Of a DNA stretch of 64,000 nucleotides, positions 22,244 through 33,610 are shown piece after piece. The notes below the pieces were generated by a model. That model was not told the origin of the DNA and ran no database searches. It saw nothing but the letters and a program-made list of their open reading frames with translations. This DNA comes from Theodoxus fluviatilis (Eukaryota; Mollusca; Gastropoda; Cycloneritida; Neritidae), in the NCBI GenBank assembly GCA_034096865.1, contig JAWQFJ010001827.1, forward strand, positions 315,586-379,585, written 5' to 3'. Within the stretch, counting starts at the first letter, position 1, and each line of letters starts with the position of its first letter. The translations under genes and the position numbers were made by a program.

Positions 22244-22709
22244 TCATTGTATTGAAAATAGTGAAGAACACACAAAGTATCTGACACAAATAATAATGTG
22301 ATATTTCTCTATCTGGAAAAGGACGTGTATCATCAAGACTTGTCCATAATCTATGACAACTACTGCATTCACTGCCACAGAGGGGATGTCTCTGCTGTCT
22401 GGTCTCTGGTGAACTTCAATATCCGTACTGCTGCTTAGAAGCATATTGCTTTTATCTCCAAAAGTGTGAAGCAAATGTTTCCAGAAGGTGTTTTCGTGTA
22501 ACTCTTTGGCAGAATTGATTGAATTAATGTTGCAGTCTTGTAACCCATGATGATTGTAAGGTGTTGCCATAGAAACACATATTGTAGTTTGCTTGCTGCA
22601 AAATGCTCCCATAAAGTTTGCTTTTGGGGTAAGTAGAAAATAATTGCATCCTCCTAAATTGCTCCTTGAATATCAGCATGCAGATGCGCCTATCACTGAC
22701 CCCAGCCAA
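22244..22709 (-). pseudogene. Unrecognised ORF remnant, frameshifted, minus strand
   Basis: Two overlapping minus-strand frames (22709-22524 and 22612-22244) show protein-like composition, for example ENTFWKHLLHTFGDKSNMLL and SRDIPSVAVNAVVVIDYGQV. The style resembles uncharacterised transposon-borne proteins of invertebrates, but I cannot name a family. No splice or start context supports a host gene. Confidence 0.3.
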
Positions 22710-22844
22710 ATAAGGAACGAAAGTACCATTTCATTATTAGATTTTACAAGAGGAAGATTATTTTCACTTCGTTTCAAGAGCAAGTACGTCAACTTTCTTG
22801 CAAAATTTTGGAAGGGCAGTATATCCCATAAGAAGTGAGTGATT

Positions 22845-22975
22845 TACTGCAACGACGCTGCGCCGATTACGTTTTGCCATTCTCACTTACTCCGGGCTCC
22901 GTGATCGATAATTTGCGTGCGCCTCGCTCACGTGCCGTTCCGTGACGTCTAACTTGAACGCGCCGCAGTCTTGCA
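22845..22975. promoter_or_regulatory. CpG-rich patch with CACGTG and GTGACGTC motifs
   Basis: About 20 CpG dinucleotides in roughly 125 bp, in otherwise CpG-poor sequence, plus an E-box (CACGTG) and a CRE half (GTGACGTC). It could be an unmethylated promoter (for example of a GUK1 5' UTR exon) or the remains of a young element. No transcript evidence is available. Confidence 0.3.
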
Positions 22976-23584
22976 GTGGTTGCTGTATTGATGAATATTA
23001 AATTGATCGTTTATGATATTCCAAACCCCATGTTAAAGTCAGGAGAACTCCTCTGTTTCTGTCTGATCACAACTTTTCGGCTATCACAAAATTTAAAAGA
23101 ACAAGTCTCTCTCTCTGTTTTCCCTCCCTGTTGGTTTGTATTATTGTTGTCAGTATTAATGATCTTTCCCCCTTCAAATGCAAATTTGCAAGCACTACAC
23201 TTGAGGGAGCTCGGATAAGCCTACACTAGACTGGAAACAGAAGCGTCTTTGTGCAGTTTGTGCCATTTTGTGTTCAGTTGCATGTGTGAACGATTTGACA
23301 CTAAACTTCACGAAATATCCCTGACTGTCAGTGTGCGACATTTATGGAAATTCATTGAATGTGTTACAATTGACTGTATATTTATAACATAAATCATGAA
23401 AATAAATTTTGAAATTGTTTTGCTTTGATCTGTGCTCTTAAAAAAATGCAGTTTGATCAGCTCTCACTGTGATGTCGCTTCTTAAAGCAAGCATCTTTGA
23501 TCGTCCCTCTGAGTAAATTCATTACGCAAAAAATCGGACGAGTTACAGTGATTGTAGAAAGCCTCTGAACACAAACAACTGAAC

Positions 23585-23586
<2 letters not shown>
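22976..23586. other. Unassigned sequence
   Basis: No exon recognised. AATAAA near 23401, followed by a T-rich stretch, could be a polyadenylation signal, but nothing upstream is a clear coding exon. Confidence 0.45.
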
Positions 23587-23632
<46 letters not shown>

Positions 23633-23707
23633 TAAGAAAGGCAGAAATGCCTAAAATTTCATCCTTGATAAATAAAGAATCAATCAATCAATCAATCTCT
23701 CTGTCTC

Positions 23708-23767
<60 letters not shown>

Positions 23768-23828
23768 ACCCCTCTCTCTCTCTCTCCCTCTCTCTCTCTC
23801 TTCCTCTCTCTCTCTCTCCCTCTCTCTC

Positions 23829-23872
<44 letters not shown>

Positions 23873-24103
23873 TCTATCTCTCTTCCTCTCTCTCTCTTCG
23901 TCTCTCTCTCTTCCACTCTCTCTTCCTCTCTCTCTCTCTTCCTCTCTCTCTCTCTCTCTCTCTCTTCCTCTCTCTCTCTCTTCCTCTCTCTCTTCCTCTA
24001 TCTCTCTTCCTCTATATCTCTCTCTTCCTCTATCTCTTCCTCCCTCCCTCCCTCTCCCTCCCTCCCTTCTCTCTCCTCTCTTTGTCTTATCTCTTTCTGT
24101 TCT

Positions 24104-24162
<59 letters not shown>
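23587..24162. repeat. (CT)n-rich array with embedded LINE 3' tail
   Basis: Two CT blocks flank GAAATGCCTAAAATTTCATC...(AATC)n at 23643-23697. That segment recurs at 31731-31783, again followed by CT repeats. TTCCT, CCCT and TATCT variants occur inside. The Ser-Leu and Arg-Glu frames are repeat translations. Confidence 0.93.
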
Positions 24163-24590
24163 GCCAGTAGACAGGCTTCCAAAGCAAGCATATCTCATGA
24201 TGACATCTGGAACATCCAGACAAAAATGGTCGAATCATGTAAAGAAGCTAGAATCGAAAACTGGCTTTGCATATTATTTGGGAAAATGGTGGTATTGCAA
24301 GTAAGAAGGTCTTCCTGAAATCTCATCGACAAAGACTAAGAGATTGCTTCTACCAGGACTGGTTTTCCACGTTGAACAGTAGTGAACGATTCTTGGTGTA
24401 CAGGACATACAAAAGTAAGACTAGAACGTGAACGTTATTTGAATGATATCACTATAAAAAGTTTAGAGATGTCTTCATTAGATTCAGATTAGGACTATGT
24501 GACTTAAAAATAAATAAGCGATATCAGACAGATGATAATTTGAATAACCTTTGTCTATTATATTAAAATGAAATAGAAAGAGGATAAGAC
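24163..24590 (+). pseudogene. Non-LTR retrotransposon C-terminal fragment
   Basis: Frame-shifting + strand reading gives LKSHRQRLRDCFYQDWFSTL, NSSERFLVYRTYKSKTRT, then KKFRDVFIRFRLGLCDLKIN and TDDNLNNLC. This matches in style and order the fragment at 31270-31565 (FYRQIKTHWG, KPFRDVYIQFRSDFSEL, DNPDNLYTCPAC). It is probably the same LINE family. The zinc-knuckle end is missing here. Confidence 0.65.
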
Positions 24591-25030
24591 TTCATGTTCC
24601 GGTGCAGTAGCTACGGGGAGGGGCCGCTATTGCGGGGGGCCGCTATTGCGGGATTTGTGGGGAAAATTTCTTAAGGCCATTTTGATTCTTTTGTCCTAAA
24701 ACGCATTTAAAATTTATAAAATTTTGTTACTTAAAAAACACTTAGAAATGTTTTCGTTTTTTTTTCTCTCCAAATAATTGCAGGACCCAAAAGCCTTCAC
24801 AACACACACACACACTTCCTAATCAGTCTTATCTCTCTCGTTGACCCTATCGGCCAAGATCAAAGGAAACAACGTCACTTTCTCCATCAAAGAACAAAGC
24901 GTGCCTCCACGGCTAAAATCCAAGGAAACAACGTCACTCCCTCCATTAAAGCACAAAGCGCGCTTCCGCGGCTAAGACCAAAGGAAACAACGTCACCATA
25001 AAATAGTTTTTATCAATAACGGGTGAAGCT

Positions 25031-25395
25031 TTATCCCTCCAGGTTTACTGGAGGTCCTCGCAGCTTTATCTGTCTGTGTGTCTGTCTGTGTGTCTGTCAG
25101 TCCCGACTTAACGGCTGATATCTCAAAAACTACTGGATGGATTTCCTTGACATTTTGCACACTTACTGGAAGTTAGGTCCGATTGAATGTATCAAATTTT
25201 CAGAATCGAGGTTTGAAAAGAAAGTGACTTTTTGTACGTTTTGATGTTGCAAAAAAGGCAAGGGACGGAACTCTGTCCCGACTCAAGGGAAGTTTTGACA
25301 TGTGTGACGTGATCATTTGACGTCGAATAACGTGACGTTATTTCGAGGAGATTGGACATTGGTGAAGGAGAAAGAAGGATTTTTTATCCCTCCAG
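25031..25395 (+). repeat. Dispersed repeat with CTCCAGGTTTACTGGAGG end, copy 2
   Basis: Opposite orientation to 8560-8980. The CCCTCCAGGTTTACTGGAGG end occurs twice (25037 and 25386), so this copy is flanked by direct copies of the palindrome. In between are TGTC repeats, ACTACTGGATGGATTTCCTT and ATTGAATGTATCAAATTTTC. Confidence 0.75.
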
Positions 25396-25414
25396 GTTTA
25401 CTGGAGGTCCTCAC

Positions 25415-25716
25415 AGCTTTATGGATTAGCTCACTCGGTACGTGCGTCGAATATGTTTTTGTCGCTGGGACATGCTTGGTTGTAGGGGATGCGCGTACGG
25501 GTTCGAATCCACACAGAAGCTTCTTTTTTTTAATGTGTGTATGGTATTCGAGAGAGAGAGCCACCCCACCCGTTGTTGTACACGTGAGAGGTTGCGGGTT
25601 CGAACCTTACTTTTCCCCCCCTCTTTTCTCGAGAGGTTGCAGGTTCGAACCCGATCTTTTTTCTTTTTTTATATGCCAAAACCTGGAGGTTCAGCGCCAG
25701 CGGTTTTTATATTTTA
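25415..25716 (+). mobile_element. tRNA-derived SINE with several B-box motifs, copy 2
   Basis: The head has an A-box-like TTAGCTCACTCGGTA and the B-box GGTTCGAATCC near 25500. Two further T-arm-like motifs follow (GCGGGTTCGAACC near 25603 and GCAGGTTCGAACCCG near 25640), each preceded by GAGAGGTTG. The tail is AAAACCTGGAGGTTCAGCGC. It is the same family as 6940-7175 (minus). It starts directly after the second CCTCCAGG palindrome, as a composite. Confidence 0.7.
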
Positions 25717-26086
25717 AATCCATTCCACGTTTGACTCTCAACGGGTGGTCCCTTCGCCCTAACTCCAGGGCCCGACGCTGATGTTGGACACAAACGTGAC
25801 AAAAAGTAACGCGTCCGGGTTTAGGTGAAACTCCCCGGACAGGCTGTCAGTCAGGCGGGGTGGCGGGTGTGGCCTAGGCTGAGCGCTATCGGTAAAACCC
25901 GATCAATAAATTTTGGGGAAAATATTTTGAGAAAAAAAAAACTAAAAAATGTCTATGTTTTTTTTAAAGTAACAAAACTGTTATGTTTTTTTTTGGCGTT
26001 TTAGGACAAAGGAATCAAAATGGCCTTAAGAACTTTTGACCCCCAAAAAATCCCGCAATAGCGGCCCCCCGCAATAGCGGCCCTGT

Positions 26087-26837
26087 AGCGTGCAAAATAG
26101 TAACCCGTGCAAAACAGTAACCGGAAGTCATCGCAGAGTTATCTGCGAGGGACGTGCTTTATGCAATTTACCGCTCCTGCACCTGTTCTTCGCATGGAAT
26201 ATATTCCGATAAACGACGCATTAGTTGCTTTACGAGGTATTGGTGCATTTGTGTATTTTAACACATGATGTAGCGTTCAAAAAAGTTTTTCCCCGTGTAA
26301 AGCCGTCTCCCCTGCCGGAAATAATATGGGAGTCACCTCCCTGTAGTCTGTTTGTAGTCTGGTTTTATAAAACGCGACCGTTGACTGACTTGGCACGCCC
26401 GGGGAGTTATGCTAAGATCCGGCCGCGTAAATATATCTGCGTTTTGTGACAAACGTCTTGCTCGGCGGTACTGTACTCCATGCACCTTAACGGTGCGCGT
26501 GATTCGGGTGTAATCTTAAGCTAAACGACGTTCCGAATGTTTCCGACTTCGACCATTTCAGCAGCGCCAATAAACGTCGTTTAGCTTAAGATTACACCCG
26601 AATCACGCGCACCGTTAAGGTGCATGGAGTACAGTACCGCCGAGAAAGACGTTTGTCACAAAACGCAGATATATTTACGCGGCCGGATCTTAGCATAACT
26701 CCCTGGGCGTGCCAAGTCAGTCAGGCGGAGTGGCGGGTGCCGTCTCTTTTTAGAGTGGAATTCTCAGCACGTCCCTCGCAGATAACTCTGCGATGACTTC
26801 CGGTTACTGTTTTGCACGGGTTACTATTTTGCACGCT
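26087..26837. mobile_element. Foldback/MITE element with perfect 72-bp TIRs and a 150-bp-arm central palindrome
   Basis: 26087-26158 is the exact reverse complement of 26766-26837. Each TIR begins with two tandem 17-bp motifs (CGTGCAAAATAGTAACC and the CAG variant). In the centre, 26383-26532 pairs with 26573-26722 around a 40-nt loop, with few mismatches. No coding capacity is seen. It lies flush against the right end of the preceding element, possibly nested into it. Confidence 0.88.
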
Positions 26838-27055
26838 TACACTAGGCCCCTCCGCAATGGACCTTAATTCACGCACCCCGCCTTTTTATTTCCAACCGAA
26901 GGCCGAAAACGCAAACATCGGCTGACACAGTTTGAAGACAACAGAGGGGTTAGCGCACTTCAACGACAAAGTCCTTTTCAGCAGTGCATGGGAGGATGAG
27001 TCATTTGGGGGGTGGGGGGTGGTGGATGGTGGTTTCCATCACTTGTTTTAGAACC
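26838..27055. other. Unassigned sequence
   Basis: Starts with TACACTAGGCCCCTCCGCAA, loosely like the GGGGCCGC end of the 24611 element. Nothing else is recognised. Confidence 0.4.
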
Positions 27056-27345
27056 GGGGGGGGGGGGGGGGGGGGGTTTTCTGTGGTGCGCTAAATGCTA
27101 GCCGGCACACAAAGGAGTGGGGGTGGGGGGGGGGGGGTGGGGGGGGGGGGGGGGGGGGGGGGGGTGGGTGGGAAAGAAAGGCTGCAAATGGTCTAATCTG
27201 GCGCATTTTGATGAAAAAAAATTATATATCAACATTTTTTTTTTTTTTTTGTTGGGGGGGTGTGGGGGGGGGGGGGGGGGGGGGGGTGGGGGAGGGGGGG
27301 GGGGGGGGGGGGGGGGGGGGTGGGAAGAGGGGGGGGGTGTGTGTG
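27056..27345 (+). repeat. Poly-G and G-rich runs, quadruplex-prone
   Basis: Several G runs of 15-25 bases separated by single T or A (27056-27076, 27118-27170, 27254-27320). On the transcribed + sense these could form G-quadruplexes. Homopolymer lengths are likely inexact. Confidence 0.9.
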
Positions 27346-27500
27346 ATCGGCATTGTTGTGTTCCTAATTGCAACAATGGTAGCAGATCCGATCCTGAGAG
27401 GCAACAAAAAACTACTAGTGCTACATGTAACACTAAAAATGTTTGGTAGCCCGTCTAACTCAGCAGTCTGTATGACTACGGTCGACTGGTCTGGTTCAAT

Positions 27501-27503
27501 NNN
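27501..27503. other. Three-base assembly gap (NNN)
   Basis: The only ambiguous bases in the window, just after the G-run region, so the true gap size is unknown. Confidence 0.98.
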
Positions 27504-28817
27504 CTCCCTGTAATTAGCGTTAATTGCCTCATTTCAGCCGCAATAAACACACCTAAACCCTTGCAGAACCCCTTCATGTTATATACCGTTAGAAAGGCCG
27601 CTCTCTCGGCATTCCCGCTCTGTGCATGTCGAAGAAAAATAAGGTCATCTATTTTTGGAAACGGAGTTTGAAATACCATTGCTAAGGTGTTTAATGTCTA
27701 AAGAGGGTAAATCTTCTGAGACCGCTTTTTCAAAATGACCGCTGCTTCAGTACCCAACTTGAAATGCCTGTAACTCCTATTCTAATTAACTCACACTGTT
27801 CATTCTTATATCAAAACAAACAGAAATGAATGCAGAATTCAAAAGTATTAAAACCCCATTTTGTCCAAAAATGGACTTAGCACTGGTTTTGTCGTGGCTG
27901 GTCACATATTTTCTTTCTGAGGAGTTTTGCACACATTGAAATCCACAAGGAAGATGGAACACATATAGTGTGTCTATTTTTGACTGTAAATGTAGGAGTG
28001 CCTGGCTGTTAGGGGGGTTCTCTATTTAAACTAGACTAACCACTTGTACATGAACTTGTGTGGAGAGTACACAAAGATCACCTGCAAACTTTTTCTGAGT
28101 CAGGTTGTTCAGATAAACCCAGGTTTTGACAGTTCTGATATATGCAAGTCACTGCCAGAAGTTGTCTGCTCAAACTACACATTTACAGGGCAAGCCACAT
28201 TGTATCATACAACTTTTTTTTTCTTCCTTTTTTTCTCACCAGCAAAGTTTATTGTTCGCTTGCAATCAACGCACTTTTGCAGAGGAGGTGATATGACTGA
28301 CCATCCAGGAGAGTTGTATGATTTAACTCCCTGGCCTGACTTTCAAGTTCTAGATTCGACTTCAACTCGCATCAATTTAAATAATGGAGCACTTTTAATG
28401 AACTGTTGATGTATTTTACATAGACATAGTGCTTTGAGAAATTAATACTGTTATTTAGCTATGGTTTCATCATATGTGTGTCAGTAATCCTCAGAGTGAG
28501 TGTTTTGCAAGGGAGCTGAGGGAAAAAAGGCAGTTTGTGTGCCCAGCTGGAGGAAAAGTTCGTAGGGTTACCACAGCATTTCCTGGAAACGCTAACACAC
28601 TATAAACCTGGTTCGTGAGCAGAGTGTTTGCCTGGTAAAGAACAGCCTATACATTTACAGGTCAGTGAGGTAGTCTGATTTTGAAGAGCCAGGCCAAACA
28701 TATTTCTTCCCCTGTGGGTGAGGAATAAAAATTGACCCTGTGTGTCTCCCCCATGAGATTTCCAACAGGTGAAGACTAGAGAAATGGACTACAACACCTG
28801 AGAGGCTGTGAAGCCAG
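27504..28817. other. Unassigned intergenic sequence
   Basis: Contains a 121-codon open frame at 28044-28409 with no recognisable family, broken by a T/Phe-rich stretch. Probably not coding. Confidence 0.45.
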
Positions 28818-29250
28818 CTACCCACCCACCCACCCACCCACCCACCCATCCATCCATCCATCCATCCATCCATCCATCCATCCATCCATCCATCCATCCA
28901 TCCATCCATCCATCCATCGAGCTATCATCCATCCATCCACCCATCCACCCATCCTTCTCTCCATCCACCTATCCATCCATCCATCCATCCATCCATCCAT
29001 CCATCCAGCTATCCATCCATCCATCCATCCATCCATCCATCCATCCATCCATCCAGCTATCATCCATCCATCCACCCATCCACCCATCCTTCTCTCCATC
29101 CACCTATCCATCCATCCATCCATCCATCCATCCATCCATCCATCCATCCATCCATCCATCCATCCAGCTATCCATCCATCCATCCACCCATCCACCCATC
29201 CCTCTCTCAATCCACCTATCCATCCATCCATCCATCTATCCATCCATCCA
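28818..29250. repeat. (CATC)n tetranucleotide array with interruptions
   Basis: Mostly CATC with CACC at the left end. A longer unit, CAGCTATCATCCATC...CTTCTCTCCATCCACC, recurs three times, so tetranucleotides are organised into a higher-order unit of roughly 120 bp. Confidence 0.95.
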
Positions 29251-29432
29251 GGTACATTTTCTGTGTCATTTCAGAATTTCTCTGGTCCCTTTTCATACTT
29301 TTCTTTGTGATTCATCCAAACAACCATGGCTGTGACATATATTGTGCTCTCAAGACACATGGGGTTTTGTCTTTTTCTTTTTCTCCTTGCATCTGGCTGT
29401 AACCAGTTGAAACTGGAAGAATACTTGGTCCA

Positions 29433-29543
29433 TTTCCTGTGCTATCACCCCTGTCCAGCCATCATTCAATCAACTCCCTTCCAGTTTCCTGTGCTATCAC
29501 CCCTGTCCAGCCATCATTCAATCAACTCCCTTCCAGTTTCCTG
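29433..29543 (+). repeat. 52-bp tandem duplication
   Basis: TTTCCTGTGCTATCACCCCT starts at 29433 and again at 29485, with identical following sequence. A third partial start is seen at 29537. The identity suggests a recent event. Confidence 0.93.
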
Positions 29544-29757
29544 TGTAGAAGCCCACCAATCATCAGTGTGCACAAGGACAATAAACTTGTCTGTCTCATA
29601 TAGAGCTCTGTGAGGTGAAATGCTACTTGCACCTTTTATCCTGCTGTGACTGCCTAACCATGAAAGCTCTCCCTTAAATTAAAACACTAAGAAGCTCTAG
29701 CAGTTTTTTCTTTGTTATCTCTCTTGGGACATTTCCAAGAAATCAATCCTCTTTTTA

Positions 29758-29759
<2 letters not shown>

Positions 29760-29844
<85 letters not shown>

Positions 29845-29890
29845 TGTGTGTGTGTGTGTGTGTGTGCATGTGTGTGTGTCTGTGTGTATC
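29760..29890. repeat. (GT)n microsatellite
   Basis: About 120 bp of GT with a single GG interruption and a GCATGT tail. Confidence 0.96.
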
Positions 29891-30339
29891 TCTGCACACT
29901 TCCCAGTGAGCCATGACATGGACAAGTCTTTGCTGCCTGTGGCAGGATCAATGTACCAGCAGTAGCTGTGCACACCCACAGTTCTTGTGACTGGAGAGGC
30001 AGGGGGAGGGGATAGGAGGATTGGTGTGAGGCTCTCGTTGCCACAGCAACCAATGATCTATCCCTGCAGGTGGGTGTTTAGAGGACCGATTCCGCTGTGA
30101 TTTTCTCAGTTGGCTTGATGGTCCCGTCAGGCTGCTTGGCTCTTTCAAAGACACAGATTTTGTTCCCAGCACTGCAGCCGCTGTTTTCTAGGAGGTAAGA
30201 TGTAAATGTCAACGCGGTGTTCCATGTTTTGTTGGGGTTTAAGTCTCTTTTATGAGTTGTGTTTATGAAGGTTTCCTGCTGTGCACAGTGTTGAGTGGAA
30301 GAAGAGGATTTTCCAATAAGACTGAACAGAATTGACTGG

Positions 30340-30547
<208 letters not shown>

Positions 30548-30599
30548 ACTTATATCGGACACTGTAGTAGGTTTGCAGAACCAATTAATTATCTGAAAA

Positions 30600-31650
30600 A
30601 AAGGTTCTGATGCTGTTGGACTTAGTATAAATCAAGAGAAGACTAAAGTAATGGTGTTTAGGAACGGTGGCTATCTATCTGAACATAAAAAGTGGTTCTT
30701 GGGTAATGACATTCTGGAAGTGGTTCCCGAGTATAGGTATCTGGGATCCTTGTTTTCCACTAAGTTATCATGTAACCTGCTTCAATTAGATCTTGTTCAA
30801 AGGGCAAAAGCCAATTCAACCCAGCTTACCAAATGTATTAGAAAACTCCAATGCTTGTCATCAGAATGCCTTCTTTAAAATGCTTGACGCCCAAGTGCTC
30901 AGTGTACTGTTGTACTTCTTAGAAGTTTGGGGACTGCATGATTGTTTTGTTATTGAATCTGTACATCTGGAAGCATTGAAAAGATTCCTTAATTTGCCTA
31001 TTAGAGTACCAAATATGATTAAATATATGGGGAAACTGGCAGACACCCTCTTTTTGTGAAGTGGGTATCATTCGTTCAGTGAGATACTGAATCAGAGTAC
31101 TTTGAATGGAAACTTCCCGTTACCCACACATGATTTCTAAAATGCAGGCGAACTTGCATCAGCAGAATTGGGCAAACCAGATGAAGGACATATTATGTAA
31201 ATACGGTTTTGAGCACGTATGAGTTGCCCAGACAATATGCAATGAAAGAGAATTTATCAGAGAATTGAAGAATCGTATTGTCTTGGTTATATCGGAGCAA
31301 CTGGGAACAAACATTGTTAAGTAGTGGGAGATATTCTTTTTATCGTCAAATAAAAACGCATTGGGGTAGAGAGAATTATTTATATGCGATTGATAAAAAA
31401 CCATTCCGAGATGTGTACATTCAGTTTCGTTCTGACTTTAGTGAATTGTACCATCATAAATTTTGTTACTCTCAGGATAACCCAGATAATTTATACACAT
31501 GCCCAGCTTGTATGGAAGAAATCGAAAGTGAATTTCATATGCTTTATGTATGCCCCAGTTTATGAAGACCTTAGAGAAAAATACCTCTCCCACATTAAAA
31601 TATGTTTCCGTTGTGACAGGCCGATGGCCTATCAAATAAACCAGTTCGTT
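30600..31650 (+). pseudogene. Degenerate non-LTR retrotransposon, RT C-terminal part to 3' tail
   Basis: Reads GLSINQEKTKVMVFRNGGYL, LEVVPEYRYLGSLFSTKLS, then AFFKMLDAQVLSVLLYFLEV and LEALKRFLNLPIRVPN, with frame changes between, and ends with KPFRDVYIQFRSDF and a Cys-His block (YTCPACMEEIESEFHML). These are typical RT thumb and C-terminal zinc-knuckle segments of LINE ORF2. The 3' end has GGCCTATCAAATAAACCAG then (GTTC)n. The 5' part is missing. Confidence 0.85.
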
Positions 31651-31652
31651 CG

Positions 31653-31655
<3 letters not shown>

Positions 31656-31730
<75 letters not shown>

Positions 31731-31779
31731 GAAATGCCTAAAATTTCATCCTTGATAAATAAAGAATCAATCAATCAAT

Positions 31780-31863
<84 letters not shown>

Positions 31864-31893
31864 TGCACGCATGCACACACACACACACACACA
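31656..31893. repeat. (CT)n - LINE tail - (CT)n - (CA)n composite
   Basis: CT run, then GAAATGCCTAAAATTTCATC...(AATC)n at 31731-31783 identical to 23643-23697, then a second CT run and a short CA run. Each microsatellite begins at a retroelement tail. Confidence 0.93.
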
Positions 31894-32207
31894 CAGTGAG
31901 GGAAAAAGCATTCACGCTTACCCTGGTGGTGTCATCCATAGGGTTTGCATATTTTGTTTGTAATTATGCTTGTATTGTCTTTATCATAGTTGATTTTATT
32001 GTTTGTTGAAGGTGATATTTGCTTTATTAGTTGAAAGTTTTTTAATACTTGACTTGGTGCTCACTGAAATTAGAATGGGAAGTTATTTATCATAGTAAGT
32101 CAGTGTTCTCTTATTCTTTTGACTGACTGACTGACATACTGATACTGGAAAATGGATGATTCCACTGAGTAATAGTGCCCAAGGAAAACTGTGCATGTGC
32201 TCACATG
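31894..32207. other. Unassigned intergenic sequence
   Basis: No recognised feature. Confidence 0.55.
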
Positions 32208-32263
32208 CATGAACAAATGCACGCACACACACATATACACACACACACACATGCACACATACA

Positions 32264-32297
<34 letters not shown>
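32208..32297. repeat. (CA)n microsatellite with CATA and GCA breaks
   Basis: Short imperfect CA tract. Confidence 0.93.
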
Positions 32298-33329
32298 TCA
32301 TGGGGGCTAAATTTTGATAATTCAGAAGTGTATTCTTTAGTCACTCCTCAAATCAGGTAAGAGATTATAGATCTGTACTTAGACCAGGGCTTGTCTACAG
32401 AATTACCAACACTACTTAAACACAGCCAAATTGTTTTGAATAAAAGCCAGGAATTTGTTTACCCTGATACAGAGCACCTTACAATGTTCAGGATATTATC
32501 ACCTTGATGACAATTATTGCATAGATCTTAGTGGTAATTGGGCAGTTTTTGAACAAATGTGGAACTGTTTAATATATATGGGCATGTAATTGCAGTAATT
32601 TTTGCTAGCAATGGAGCAATAGAGTTGTAAAACTTGTTCTCACATGTCTTTGCTCGCTGCATTGCTGTAGATGATGTTTGACAACTCCCCTCTTCCCTCT
32701 TCATTGCTGTGTAGAGTTTTGTAGCTTTCCATCACAAAGGGTCATCGAACAGCTGCAGCAGTCACACCATAGGCTGTCTCCATGTGGATTTGGCACAAGA
32801 ACCAATGCTTAACTCTCTTCACCCCATGTACCTTGAAAATTTGATGGGTACCATAAATAAAAATCAAATTAATTAAACTTTTTTTGTTTCAGATAAATTG
32901 TATTTTCTTCCTCTTGATAACATATCTCTCTCACATATATAATAATCATCTTTCCTGTGACTGTGACTAGTGTGAGGCTCAGATAATGGACTTTAAAAAA
33001 GTTTAATACTAGCCCATTATGACCCACAGCGTGTGATTAAAACTGAGGATGAGATTTCAGATCTTTCATATCCAGACAGAGAAGGCTTTTGGAGAGTATG
33101 TTAGGTCCTGACAGATGTAGAAAAGCGCAGCGCTGCGTCATGAGCCTGTGAGTGCCAACTGGAGCTGGAGAAGCTATCGATCCTGCATTGATTGTCCTCC
33201 AGGGCAACCTAATTGCCAGTCTCCGTGTCCTCCCACTCAGCCGTCTTGCTCGTCAACTGCTCCATTTTGACGATGGACATAACGGCATTCTCTAAGGCTA
33301 CAACCAAAAAATTATATAAAAATCACTAT
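32298..33329. other. Unassigned intergenic sequence
   Basis: No exon, repeat or RNA recognised. Confidence 0.55.
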
Positions 33330-33610
33330 TAAAAAATTCAAAGTTATGGCCTAATTTATTTTTCATATTTTATTTTAAACCAGAGTTAGACTGCACATTT
33401 GTGTGTGTATCTGTATGCTGTGTTTTGAGAAATATCAGGTATGCTGAGTAGATTCATTTGAATATAAATCCAAATTTCTTTACTTAAATAGGGAAGATAG
33501 GTCAGCATGCAGTTTGTTGTTAACCCCCGATTTTTTTCTTTCTTTCTTATCATTTTTAATGATTAAAAAAGTTTAGGGTCACTGGAAAAATAGGTTACCA
33601 CAACCACTAA
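33330..33610 (+). repeat. Old dispersed repeat, copy 2 (partner 3130-3475)
   Basis: Shares GATTCAYTTGAAYATAAAT, the AAATTTCT block and the terminal GGTTACC-ACCAC block with 3130-3475 in the same order and orientation. Confidence 0.5.

Larger units (their letters stand above)
24611..26086. mobile_element. DNA transposon-like element with about 140-bp terminal inverted repeats
   Basis: Left arm 24611-24770 and right arm 25940-26086 are inverted copies: two tandem GGCCGCTATTGCGGG motifs, then TTAAGGCCATTTTGATTC and TTTGTCCTAAAACGC, then an A/T-rich part with TTTTGTTACTT. No transposase is visible. The interior carries the CCTCCAGG repeat (25031-25395) and a SINE (25415-25716). Target duplication is unclear because another element abuts the right end. 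Confidence 0.75.

Noticed and set aside
25425..25505. Genuine tRNA gene
   Set aside because: A-box and B-box motifs are present, but no paired acceptor stem or clean anticodon arm. A second copy has the same non-tRNA tail, so it is a SINE.
28044..28409. 121-codon open frame as a gene
   Set aside because: No family resemblance, a Phe run from a T-rich stretch, and no splice or promoter context.
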